Below are positions 40,408 through 48,645 of a DNA stretch of 64,000 nucleotides, in pieces. Position numbers and translations under genes: made by a program. Position 1 is the stretch's first letter. Every line of letters starts with the position of its first letter. Source of the DNA: Flavobacteriales bacterium (GTDB taxonomy: Bacteria; Bacteroidota; Bacteroidia; Flavobacteriales; Flavobacteriaceae); NCBI GenBank assembly GCA_018335925.1, contig JAGXRF010000001.1, forward strand, positions 78,734-142,733, read 5' to 3'. The notes beneath the pieces were generated by a model. It did not search any database. It was not told where the DNA came from and saw nothing but the letters and a program-made list of their open reading frames with translations.

Positions 40408-41288
40408 AGTTTTTGACATGCATACCCCAGTCTGAAGCAATTAAAAGCTAATAAACTCGGTTGGCTTCCTGTTAGGTTTTTTTTGAGAGGTTTTTCTAAA
40501 AATTTATATGCAAACTGCACCAAATAATACATTTTAGTGGCATGCAAAAAGTGAATCAATCGCAACAATTTGGTATAATTAGCTGGAACTTTTTTGTTTT
40601 TGTACAAATACAGTAAGTTATCAGTAGCACCTTTGGTTTTTTGGTAATACACTTCGTTGCTATCAATGTCATCATGAACCACCGGATTATCCAAATGATG
40701 TAATCGGGCTCCAATTCTTTTTAACTCAAAAGAAAACAAAGTATCGTCATGACCATATTTTTGAAAACTCGCATCAAACTTTACTTGTTCAAAAATACTT
40801 TTTCTAATCAGTGTATTATTAAACAAAAAAGATTCGTATGGTTTTTTCATCCTGTTATCCAATGGATTATCCTCCATAAACTTGCCATATTTCCAACGAA
40901 GCTTTTGCTGGTCGGAGGGACAAACTTCCGGATGTTTTCTGCCACCATAAACTCCATCTACGTCTTCTTGAATAGCATTTAAGTAGTTCTGGATAAAATC
41001 TTCTTGCGGAATCAAACAATCTCCATCCAAAATCAACAACCAAGGATATTTGGCTTTTTGGGCCAATAAGTTTTTATTTTCTCTGTAACCTACATTTTTA
41101 GGTAACACAAAAAATTGAGCATATTTTAATTGATTAATTTTTTCATTCTCTAGGTTATGAACGGACTCTGATGCATCATCTTGGGTAAGAATTTCAAAGG
41201 CAATATTAGCTGCTTCGCATTGTTGATGCAGTTGTTGTACCAAAGGATAAAGGTTGTAATGATAAATAGTTATTAAAACCGAAAGCAT
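40404..41288 (-). CDS. Glycosyltransferase family 2
   Basis: A 294-residue GT-A glycosyltransferase: MLSVLITIYHYNLYPLV start, EILTQDDASES near residue 36, the metal-binding LILDGDCLIP near residue 84, and the GHDDTLFSFELKR motif near residue 180. I start at the ATG at 41288, one base after the ftsE stop. A longer frame starting at 41315 would overlap ftsE. It is probably translated by re-initiation after ftsE, although its function belongs with the glycan cluster. Confidence 0.9.
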   Translation of the reverse strand: MLSVLITIYHYNLYPLVQQLHQQCEAANIAFEILTQDDASESVHNLENEKINQLKYAQFFVLPKNVGYRENKNLLAQKAKYPWLLILDGDCLIPQEDFIQNYLNAIQEDVDGVYGGRKHPEVCPSDQQKLRWKYGKFMEDNPLDNRMKKPYESFLFNNTLIRKSIFEQVKFDASFQKYGHDDTLFSFELKRIGARLHHLDNPVVHDDIDSNEVYYQKTKGATDNLLYLYKNKKVPANYTKLLRLIHFLHATKMYYLVQFAYKFLEKPLKKNLTGSQPSLLAFNCFRLGYACQKL

Positions 41289-41289
41289 T

Positions 41290-41973
41290 TTAAACGGTTT
41301 TTTGTACCACTTCAAACACAGTGCTTTCGTCTATTTTTAAAGTCTTTGATGGGTATTTTAAAATAATGGCATAATCATGGGTTGCCATCAAAATAGCTTT
41401 TCCTTGTTTGTTGATATTTCGCAACACTTCCATCACTTCTACACTGGTTTGCGGATCCAAGTTTCCGGTAGGCTCATCTGCCAAAATTAAATCAGGGTCG
41501 TTTAACAAGGCTCTGGCAATAGCTACTCGTTGTTGTTCACCACCCGATAATTGGTGGGGCATTTTGTGTGCTTGGTTGTGCATGCCTACTTTTTGTAAAA
41601 CTTCGTCTATTTTACTCTGAATTTCATTTTCGTCTTTCCAACCTGTGGCCTTTAAAACAAATTCTAGGTTTTTACCCACAGTTCTGTCAGGTAACAATTT
41701 AAAATCTTGAAAAACAATTCCTAATTTTCTGCGTAAAAAAGGGATGTCTTTGTCTTTAATTTGTTTTAAATCAAAACCTACAATTTGGGCTTCCCCTTCT
41801 GAAATAGGCAAATCTGCATACAAAGCCTTTAAAAAACTACTCTTTCCGGTTCCGGTTTTACCAATCAAATAAATTAAATCACCTGCATTGACTTGTAAGG
41901 ATACATCTTTTAAAATTAAATGTTTGTCTTGGTAAATGTGTATATTTTGTAAGTTTAATAAAGGAGCTTCCAT
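41290..41973 (-). CDS. ftsE: Cell-division ABC ATP-binding protein FtsE
   Basis: The ATPase of the FtsEX complex, which controls peptidoglycan hydrolases at the septum. The 227-residue product has Walker A GKTGTGKSS near residue 38, LSGGEQQRVAIARALL near residue 142 and Walker B LILADEPTGNLD. The LLPDRTVGKNLEFVLKA stretch after the Q-loop is typical of FtsE. ftsX is not adjacent; a glycosyltransferase follows directly. That separation is common in Flavobacteriia but leaves a small chance that this is another type-VII ABC ATPase. Confidence 0.87.
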   Translation of the reverse strand: MEAPLLNLQNIHIYQDKHLILKDVSLQVNAGDLIYLIGKTGTGKSSFLKALYADLPISEGEAQIVGFDLKQIKDKDIPFLRRKLGIVFQDFKLLPDRTVGKNLEFVLKATGWKDENEIQSKIDEVLQKVGMHNQAHKMPHQLSGGEQQRVAIARALLNDPDLILADEPTGNLDPQTSVEVMEVLRNINKQGKAILMATHDYAIILKYPSKTLKIDESTVFEVVQKTV

Positions 41974-42050
41974 TGCAATTGGTTTAAAGCGTAAAATTAG
42001 GTAAAAGAACCTTGATAAAAAAGGGAATTTTTAGAGCAATGAGAAAGAAA

Positions 42051-43241
42051 CTATAATTTAAATACACCGGTGGTGCCACCAACCCAGTCTTTGTCTTTGT
42101 TAAATTTAACTCCAATCATTTCCCCTCTGCTAAACCGAACCAAGGTATTGGCAATAGTAGGTTGGGCTTCTTCTTTAGGCCACAAACACAACATGCGAAT
42201 TTCTGCTTTTACCAATCCGTTGGTGCTTTGCACAATAGGCTTGTAAAATACCTTTTTTTGTAGTACATAAAGATCTTTTTGCTGCACAGCTTCAATATCT
42301 TCTTTTTTCACATGAAATACCACTCCGGCTCCAGAAAACGAAAAAATAGGTTTTAGTACATAATTTTCCAAATCTTCCGGAATGGCATTTAACTCAGAAA
42401 GTAGGGTAGTTTCAATAAAATATTTTCCTTGTAAATAAGGCAAAATAAATTTACTAATTCTAAAAAACCAATTTGGATGACCAGCCCATTCTACTTCCCA
42501 AACTTTGGTAAAGTCAAATTTTAAATTCAAATCTGTTCGCATATCCAATTCGTCAAAAATAACTCGATTATATATGCGATGAATTGGAATACTATCTCCT
42601 AATTCGTTTTTGTAAAAAAGCTTATTTCCAATCGGAAATATATCGGTGACACATAAAATTGGAATTCCTAAGGTTTTAGAAGCGTAGTAAAAATCAATTT
42701 TGGTGTTTTGCTTTTCAGGTTCTACCTCCAACAAAATCACATTTTCCGGTAGATGATTGTTTAGGATAATCTTTTGTAATAAAGACAAATAACTATCTTT
42801 ATTTAAACCAGATAGGTAAGGGGAGTAGCTTTCTAAAAAAGGATATTCTACTTTAAATTTTTCGAACAAGTTTGCTTGGAAATGAAACAAACTCGGAAAA
42901 CCCTGTACTTCAATTAATTTTGGTATAATTTCTCCGTTTTCTTCACAAACTCCAAAATCAATAGCTAAAAACTCCGGATGTTCGTCTTCCTTCGGGATGT
43001 TTTTATTCAGCTCTACTGCTTTTTGAGTTAATTCTTTAAAACCAGGTTGTTGGATGAACGAAATGACTTCAGAACAAGCTTCTAAAAGCTGTGATTTAAA
43101 TGCATCAGAAACAAATAACGGACTTTCTGCAATACGAAAAGTAGGGAAGTAGCCAAAATCATCTTCGATGCTTTGTAGCATTTTTTGGTATTTTTTGGTA
43201 CTAAATTGTTCGTTGAATTGTTTTCTGGCAGAAGTTTCCAT
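42051..43241 (-). CDS. ATP-grasp-like ligase, last gene of amide-ligase operon
   Basis: A 396-residue soluble protein. The C-terminal half has ATP-grasp-like features: YVLKPIFSFSGAGVVFHVK near residue 290 (lysine and glycine-rich ATP loop), YVLQKKVFYKP, then KAEIRMLCLW and a final NTLVRFSRGEM. The N-terminal half (FLAIDFGVCEENGEIIPKLIEVQGFPS) resembles the pre-ATP-grasp region of glutathionylspermidine-synthase-like or circularly permuted ligases. It probably joins a carboxylate to an amine using ATP. The start ATG overlaps the stop of the amidotransferase gene, so the two are coupled. Exact family is uncertain. Confidence 0.7.
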   Translation of the reverse strand: METSARKQFNEQFSTKKYQKMLQSIEDDFGYFPTFRIAESPLFVSDAFKSQLLEACSEVISFIQQPGFKELTQKAVELNKNIPKEDEHPEFLAIDFGVCEENGEIIPKLIEVQGFPSLFHFQANLFEKFKVEYPFLESYSPYLSGLNKDSYLSLLQKIILNNHLPENVILLEVEPEKQNTKIDFYYASKTLGIPILCVTDIFPIGNKLFYKNELGDSIPIHRIYNRVIFDELDMRTDLNLKFDFTKVWEVEWAGHPNWFFRISKFILPYLQGKYFIETTLLSELNAIPEDLENYVLKPIFSFSGAGVVFHVKKEDIEAVQQKDLYVLQKKVFYKPIVQSTNGLVKAEIRMLCLWPKEEAQPTIANTLVRFSRGEMIGVKFNKDKDWVGGTTGVFKL

Positions 43242-44071
43242 TAATTGATTATTTCTTTTTTGGTTTTCATCAAATCTTGAATGGCCATTCGAATGAAGTT
43301 CGGAACTATGGTTTCGTTGGTTTTGTATATCTTTTCTTCATCTATTAAATGCTCTAGCATTTCCAAAAACTTGGCCCTTCCTTTTAGTTCAATGATTTTT
43401 TCTCTTTTTTCTTTACTTTTTAAATTCTCGATAAAGCTTAATGCATCAGCTTCTGGATGGAATTGTAGCCCAACAATTTCATTTGAAAATCGAATTCCCA
43501 TGATGGCTCTTTCATATTCTACATGGTTTCGAATTTTTTCTAAAGAAATTATTTCAGCCCCAATTTTTCGCAATTGACGCACTTTAGGCTGAATGACCTG
43601 AAAATCTCTTGAATCAATTGCATAAAAAGGATTTTGCAAACCTTCAAATAAAGCATCGGAAATTCCGTTATTTACTTTATGAATAGACATGACACCAAAT
43701 GATGTAGATTTTCGTTGACTGATTTCTCCAATACCAAAATGATGACAAGCCATTTGAAAAGAATGACAAATAAGTAGCAAATGCTTTTTGGATTCTTCAT
43801 GTTGGTTCCATTCCCATAAATCTTGCAGCCATTGGTGCCATTTTACCTCCCAAACACCATCACCAATTAGGGGATTTCCTGGACCTCCTGTAGAAATGAA
43901 TAAGTCAAAATCTTGCAAAGATGGAATTTGTTGTTTGCTACGGACATCAAAAATTTGAAAAGTAACCAAACGGTTGAATCGATGTAAAACATCTATAATA
44001 CAACGCATTCCTTGGTTTGGTTCCCCTTGGTACATGTCTAAAATCGCTAATTTAAAAGGCTCTTGCATCAT
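43241..44071 (-). CDS. Class I glutamine amidotransferase-like protein
   Basis: A 276-residue protein with the class I amidotransferase fold: FISTGGPGNPLIGDG (oxyanion-strand region), nucleophile C102 in LLLICHSFQMACHHFG, and H205 and E207 in LQFHPEAD. The nucleophile elbow CHSFQ departs from the usual C-x-G-x-Q, so it could be a C-N hydrolase acting on a gamma-glutamyl product rather than an ammonia donor. It is the fourth gene in the operon. A glutamyl-amide hydrolysis or transfer step fits the neighbouring GCS2-type ligase (inference). Confidence 0.82.
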   Translation of the reverse strand: MMQEPFKLAILDMYQGEPNQGMRCIIDVLHRFNRLVTFQIFDVRSKQQIPSLQDFDLFISTGGPGNPLIGDGVWEVKWHQWLQDLWEWNQHEESKKHLLLICHSFQMACHHFGIGEISQRKSTSFGVMSIHKVNNGISDALFEGLQNPFYAIDSRDFQVIQPKVRQLRKIGAEIISLEKIRNHVEYERAIMGIRFSNEIVGLQFHPEADALSFIENLKSKEKREKIIELKGRAKFLEMLEHLIDEEKIYKTNETIVPNFIRMAIQDLMKTKKEIIN

Positions 44072-44118
44072 TCTTATGATTTATGTGCAGCAAAGTTATC
44101 AATCCTTTTTATTTGTCC

Positions 44119-45231
44119 CTATAAACCTTTGGTAAATTGTTGGGTAATAAAATCAACTACTTGTACCAAGTCGTTGGTTTCTTCGTATACCTTCAGCTGT
44201 TTTGCAGCACCAGTTCCTTCTGCTAAAATTCTATGTACTTTATTAATTTCTTCTCTACTTCCTAATTCATCAATTACATCTTCCACAAAATCGAGTAATT
44301 CTTGAATTAAGTCTTTGGTATGTACTTCTTGTTTTAACCCAAAATCAATCATTTTTCCTTGTACACCATATCTCGATGCTCTAAATTTATTCTCTTTTAT
44401 TAAGGCAGAACGATAAATATTAAAGCTAGTGTTGGCACGACACAATTTATACAATTTAGCCATGATGGCTTGCATTAATGCAACAATAGCAATGGTTTCG
44501 TCAACAGTTAAGCACATATCGCAAATCCGAAACTCAACCGTAGGATAAAAGGGATGCAAACGTAAATCCCACCAAATCTTTTTCGGATTATCAATACAAT
44601 TTGTTTTTACCAAAGTATCTAAATAATTGTCGTAGGACTGCACTGAATCAAAGTATTCTGGCAATCCTGTGCGAGGAAATTTATCAAAAACCTTGGTTCT
44701 AAACGACTTATATCCGGTATTTCTGCCTTCCCAAAAAGGGGAATTGGTAGAAAGAGCAAAGATATGTGGCAAAAAATAACAAGCTTGGTTCATTAACTGT
44801 AAACCTTCTTCACGGCTTGGAATACCAATATGGCAATGCATTCCGAAAATCAAATTGGAACGAGCGGCATCTTGCAATTCGTTTACAATATGATGGTATC
44901 TAGGATCATCGGTAATCAATTGGTCTTGCCAACGAGCAAAAGGGTGGGTACCAGCAGCACCTACAATCAATCCGTTTTTATGGGCTAATTCGGTAATTTT
45001 TAAACGAAGATTAGAAATATCTTTTCGAGCTTCTTGGATATTTTTACAAATATTCGTACCAACTTCCACCACCGATTGGTGCATTTCGGCTTTTACTTGT
45101 TCCTGCAAAACAATTTTACCCCCATCCACAATTTTCGACATGTGTGATCTTAGGTCTCTTGTGTCCGGATCGATGATTTGGTATTCTTCCTCTACACCTA
45201 AGGTAAAATCAGGTAATTTAATATGCTTCAT
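44119..45231 (-). CDS. Carboxylate-amine ligase, GCS2/YbdK family
   Basis: A 370-residue ligase of the glutamate-cysteine ligase 2 family, which forms a gamma-glutamyl or similar amide bond with ATP. Hallmarks are DFTLGVEEEYQIIDPDT at the start, HQSVVEVGTNICKNI near residue 50, GMHCHIGIPSREEG near residue 153 and DLRLHPFYPTVEFRICDM near residue 240. YbdK of E. coli has only weak glutamate-cysteine ligase activity, so the substrate amine is open. Placement between two ATP-grasp-type genes and an amidotransferase gene argues for a dedicated small-molecule pathway. Confidence 0.9.
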   Translation of the reverse strand: MKHIKLPDFTLGVEEEYQIIDPDTRDLRSHMSKIVDGGKIVLQEQVKAEMHQSVVEVGTNICKNIQEARKDISNLRLKITELAHKNGLIVGAAGTHPFARWQDQLITDDPRYHHIVNELQDAARSNLIFGMHCHIGIPSREEGLQLMNQACYFLPHIFALSTNSPFWEGRNTGYKSFRTKVFDKFPRTGLPEYFDSVQSYDNYLDTLVKTNCIDNPKKIWWDLRLHPFYPTVEFRICDMCLTVDETIAIVALMQAIMAKLYKLCRANTSFNIYRSALIKENKFRASRYGVQGKMIDFGLKQEVHTKDLIQELLDFVEDVIDELGSREEINKVHRILAEGTGAAKQLKVYEETNDLVQVVDFITQQFTKGL

Positions 45232-45245
45232 AAAATAAATCTATC

Positions 45246-46205
45246 TTATTTAAAACGTTTGCTTTCTGCTATGGTTTGGTGCATAAACGAGCCCCAACTA
45301 ATATTAGTTTTTCCTGGTTTGTGGGCTTTGGCATAGCTGATTGCTAATTTTGCAGCTTCTTCCACTACCCATTCAAAATTTTCTGCACCAACCGAATGAA
45401 TATCTGCATCTGGTGCTGGATTTCCGAAGTCAATGGCATACGGAATGCCATCTCGTACTGCAAACTCCACCGTGTTAAAGTCATATCCCAAACCTTGGCA
45501 TAAACGAAGGGTATAATCTTTAATGGTAGCATGTAATTTTTTATCCATGTTTGGGTTTTCAACCACATATCGTAAATGATGCGGATTTCTTGGCTCATAA
45601 GGCATGATTCTAACTGCTTTTCCTCCCAAGCAATACACTCTAAAATAGCAATCAAAAACAATTTCTTCTTGTAACAACATTACCAATTGTCCGGTTTCGC
45701 GATGTTTTTCAAAAAACTCTTCTTTGCTTTCCAAACGATATACATTTTTCCATCCACCACCTGCATATGGTTTCATGTATGCCGGGAATCCGATGTAATT
45801 AAAAATACCCTCCCAATCTAAAGGAAATTTCAAATTTCTAAACGATTTACTTGTGGTATCTGTAGGATGTTCCGCAGAAGGTAGAATTACTGTTTTTGGC
45901 AGGGGAACTCCCAAAACATCAGCCAAGCAGTTATTAAAAAATTTATCGTCAGCACTCCACCAAAACGGATTGTTGATTACCGTTGTACCGGTTAATGCAG
46001 CATTTTTTAAGTAAGCTCGGTAAAATGGGACATCTTGTGAAATTCTATCAATAATTACTGCATATTCAGTAGGTTGGTTTTGCACCACTTTATCAATAGA
46101 AACAGCTTCAGCAATAATTCCTTTTTCGTTTTTACTGTTTACTCTCTCTATAAATGCATGTGGAAAAGTATCTTCCATGCCAAATAAAATTCCAATCTTT
46201 TTCAT
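45246..46205 (-). CDS. ATP-grasp domain ligase
   Basis: A 319-residue ATP-grasp enzyme related to RimK/D-Ala-D-Ala-ligase-like proteins. It shows the ATP loop MKPYAGGGWKNVYRL near residue 153 and the LLQEEIVFDCYFRVYCLGG strand. The metal-binding end is near residue 265 (GYDFNTVEFAVRDGIPYAIDFGNPAPD). It opens with GILFGMEDTFPHAFIERVN. It probably couples an amino acid or peptide carboxylate to an amine. It lies second in the operon, 10 bases after the esterase gene and 14 before the GCS2 gene. Confidence 0.88.
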   Translation of the reverse strand: MKKIGILFGMEDTFPHAFIERVNSKNEKGIIAEAVSIDKVVQNQPTEYAVIIDRISQDVPFYRAYLKNAALTGTTVINNPFWWSADDKFFNNCLADVLGVPLPKTVILPSAEHPTDTTSKSFRNLKFPLDWEGIFNYIGFPAYMKPYAGGGWKNVYRLESKEEFFEKHRETGQLVMLLQEEIVFDCYFRVYCLGGKAVRIMPYEPRNPHHLRYVVENPNMDKKLHATIKDYTLRLCQGLGYDFNTVEFAVRDGIPYAIDFGNPAPDADIHSVGAENFEWVVEEAAKLAISYAKAHKPGKTNISWGSFMHQTIAESKRFK

Positions 46206-46215
46206 GTTTTATGGT

Positions 46216-46929
46216 TTAAAAAAATTTAATTCTTGATAAATAATGCGGAAACATTTCTCTCCAAACAGGCCAATCGTGTGGCTGGTCATGTCGAATATCC
46301 AACCAATGGTGTACATCTTTACTGGATAAAATTCTGCTTAAACGCAAATTATCATCTAAGCAAATATCCCAGTTGGAAGTCCCCAACACTATGTCCATGT
46401 TCCACAATTCACGATCGTGTAAACCATGCAAATAATCTTCTGGAGAATGGTAATAAACTTCTTCGTTATGAAAGCCGTTCATAAAGCTTTTGATACCAAA
46501 TGCACCACTCATACTAAACATGTGACTTACATAACCAGGATGTCGGAAAGCAAAATTTGCTGCATGGTACCCACCAAAACTACACCCAGCTACCGCAACT
46601 TTTCCGCTGTAGGTTTGGTTTTTGACTTTCTCCACAATTTCGTGGCAAATCATTTTGTCGTACCAACCGTGATTGGCTATTTTATGTGCAGGGTGAATGT
46701 GTTTGTTGTAAAAACTATCTTTATCAATACTATCCGGACAAAAAATTTGAATCAATCCTTGTTCTATATACCACTTGGCTGTTTCAATCAAGCCCTGATC
46801 TCGGTTCTCATGAAATGAACCCATAGAAGTAGGGAAGAGGATCACAGGATAACCTTTATGTCCAAAAACCAACATTTGAATATCTCTACTCAAATTAGGT
46901 GAATACCATTTAAAATATTGTTCTTGCAT
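46216..46929 (-). CDS. Alpha/beta-hydrolase, esterase D-like family
   Basis: A 237-residue alpha/beta-hydrolase with nucleophile S117 in AGCSFGGYHAAN, and candidate acid and histidine in the C-terminal WDICLDDN and HDQPHDWPVW segments. No signal peptide is visible, so it is cytoplasmic. The esterase D/PHB-depolymerase-like type acts on esters or thioesters. As first gene of the operon, it may release or process the amide product made by the downstream ligases; this is inference. The region upstream (46930-47144) holds no recognisable gene or perfect -7 box. Confidence 0.87.
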   Translation of the reverse strand: MQEQYFKWYSPNLSRDIQMLVFGHKGYPVILFPTSMGSFHENRDQGLIETAKWYIEQGLIQIFCPDSIDKDSFYNKHIHPAHKIANHGWYDKMICHEIVEKVKNQTYSGKVAVAGCSFGGYHAANFAFRHPGYVSHMFSMSGAFGIKSFMNGFHNEEVYYHSPEDYLHGLHDRELWNMDIVLGTSNWDICLDDNLRLSRILSSKDVHHWLDIRHDQPHDWPVWREMFPHYLSRIKFF

Positions 46930-47144
46930 TGAATTTACTACAACGATTTAGTGAATATGGCTAATAAAAAAGATTTATTTTAACAATATTAATGATATTT
47001 ATGTAAACATTAATGCGTGATGAGTTGTTTTATTATATTTTTATTGTATTGACAAAGAAGATAGTTTAATAAGAGACAATTTAAAAATTCATCAAAATTA
47101 ATGGTTCGTTTTCTGCTAAATATGCACTTTTTTAACAAACGAAA

Positions 47145-47173
47145 ATAAAAAAGCCAGCTCAAAAGGCTGGCTT
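47145..47173 (-). terminator. Rho-independent terminator of nhaA
   Basis: An 8-base stem (AAGCCAGC / GCTGGCTT) with a 7-base loop is followed by a run of Ts on the minus strand, 23 bases after the nhaA stop. Confidence 0.8.
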
Positions 47174-47196
47174 AAGAAGTTTAGTGGAAACTATTG

Positions 47197-48522
47197 TTAT
47201 TTTTTTCGATACAAAATAGAAAAACCAATGATTCCTGCAATTACAGATGCAAAAAGAATTCCAATCTTAGCTTCGTAAATCATTTCTTTAGAAGGAAAAG
47301 CCAAGTTGGCAATAAATAAGGACATGGTAAATCCAATACCTGCTAAAATGGCTAAACCTGCTAAATGACGATAACTCATTCCTTCGGGCATATCAGCTAA
47401 TTTTAAGCGAACCATGAGCCAGCTAAAACTAAAAATCCCTAAAAATTTACCTAATAGCAATCCTAAAAATACCCCCATTGCAATTGGAGTTGCTAACGTT
47501 TCTCCAATGCCGGTTGTAATGGTAACTCCTGCATTAGAAAGAGCAAAAATTGGCATTACAATAAAGGTGACAAAAGGATGCATGGCATGTTCTAATCGTT
47601 GTAGGGGTGTCATTGCTCTTTTAGATAATATCCGAATATCTTCTAAAATATGTAATTGGTCAGGAGTTAATGTTGGGACATCATTTGGATCTGCTTTTTC
47701 AAACTTATTTGCCAAATTTCTCAGTTTTCTTAAAAATGGTTTTTCGTTGATGCGAACATTAGCAGGAATGGTGAAAGCCGCTAAAACCCCTGCAATTGTA
47801 GCGTGAACTCCGGAAAGTAAAAATGCAACCCACAAACCTCCAATTCCTAATATCCCGTAAAATAAGGTATTCCGAATACCAATTCGATTGGCAAGTAACA
47901 AAATTGCCAAGAATATTAAACCAATAGTTAAACTTGTTAATGAAATATCTGAAGTATAAAAAATTGCAATTACCAAAACTGCACCTAAATCGTCAGCAAT
48001 TGCTAATGCAGTTAAAAATATTTTTAGATTAGTTGGAACCCTATCTCCTAATAAAAATAAAATACCCAATGCAAAAGCGATATCTGTTGCCATTGGAATT
48101 CCCCATCCATTATGAGCAACACCACTCGGATTTAATGCCAAATAAACCACAGCAGGTAAAATCATACCGCCTAACGCAGCAAAAATTGGTAAAGTAGCTT
48201 TTTTGATGTTAGAAAGTTCGCCTCCAATAATTTCTCTTTTTAACTCCAAACCAACTACAAAGAAGAAAATTGCCATCAACCCATCATTAATCCAATGATG
48301 CAAAGACTTTTTAAATGCAAACAAACCATCTACTTCTAAACCAATTTCGGTTTCCCAAAACGCATGATATTCGTGATGCCATGGAGAATTGGCTAAGATT
48401 AATGCTACTACAGCCGATAAAAACAAAACAATACCACCAGTGGTTGATTTACTTATAAAACGATTAATTGGATTGATAAAAAGTCTCTCCGCTATACTAG
48501 GTTTGTATCCGTCTTTTGGCAT
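47197..48522 (-). CDS. nhaA: Na+/H+ antiporter NhaA
   Basis: A 441-residue electrogenic Na+(Li+)/H+ antiporter with 12 membrane helices. Signatures include VGLELKREIIGGELSN near residue 92, the paired aspartates of the ion site in ALAIADDLGAVLVIAIFY near residue 174, and PMATDIAFALGILFLLG. A cytoplasmic loop near residues 245-310 (EKADPNDVPTLTPDQ) is longer than in E. coli NhaA (388 residues). It is a single gene with its own promoter and terminator, the second Na+/H+ antiporter gene in this window. Confidence 0.96.
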   Translation of the reverse strand: MPKDGYKPSIAERLFINPINRFISKSTTGGIVLFLSAVVALILANSPWHHEYHAFWETEIGLEVDGLFAFKKSLHHWINDGLMAIFFFVVGLELKREIIGGELSNIKKATLPIFAALGGMILPAVVYLALNPSGVAHNGWGIPMATDIAFALGILFLLGDRVPTNLKIFLTALAIADDLGAVLVIAIFYTSDISLTSLTIGLIFLAILLLANRIGIRNTLFYGILGIGGLWVAFLLSGVHATIAGVLAAFTIPANVRINEKPFLRKLRNLANKFEKADPNDVPTLTPDQLHILEDIRILSKRAMTPLQRLEHAMHPFVTFIVMPIFALSNAGVTITTGIGETLATPIAMGVFLGLLLGKFLGIFSFSWLMVRLKLADMPEGMSYRHLAGLAILAGIGFTMSLFIANLAFPSKEMIYEAKIGILFASVIAGIIGFSILYRKK

Positions 48523-48541
48523 ATTTTTCTTGTTAAAAAAG

Positions 48542-48570
48542 CAAAGATAGGAAAGTCTGTAGGATGCAAA
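48542..48570 (-). promoter_or_regulatory. Promoter of nhaA
   Basis: On the minus strand TTTG (48567-48570) and TATCTTTG (48542-48549) are separated by 17 bases, 19 bases before the ATG. Both match the Bacteroidota consensus. Confidence 0.6.
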
Positions 48571-48637
48571 TACAACAAAAACACATTTTACATTTTTTTA
48601 AAATACAAAGAAATTCAATGGTAAGGAAACAATTAGC

Positions 48638-48645
48638 TATTTTTG
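48638..48645 (+). promoter_or_regulatory. -7 promoter box for the helicase gene
   Basis: TATTTTTG matches TAnnTTTG exactly. It overlaps the most upstream possible start (TTG, 48643) and lies 18 bases before the next in-frame TTG at 48664. Confidence 0.45.

Noticed and set aside
46930..47144. Possible RNA gene or riboswitch upstream of the amide-ligase operon
   Set aside because: The region is AT-rich with no stable dyad, no tRNA-like pattern and no known riboswitch core that I can recognise.
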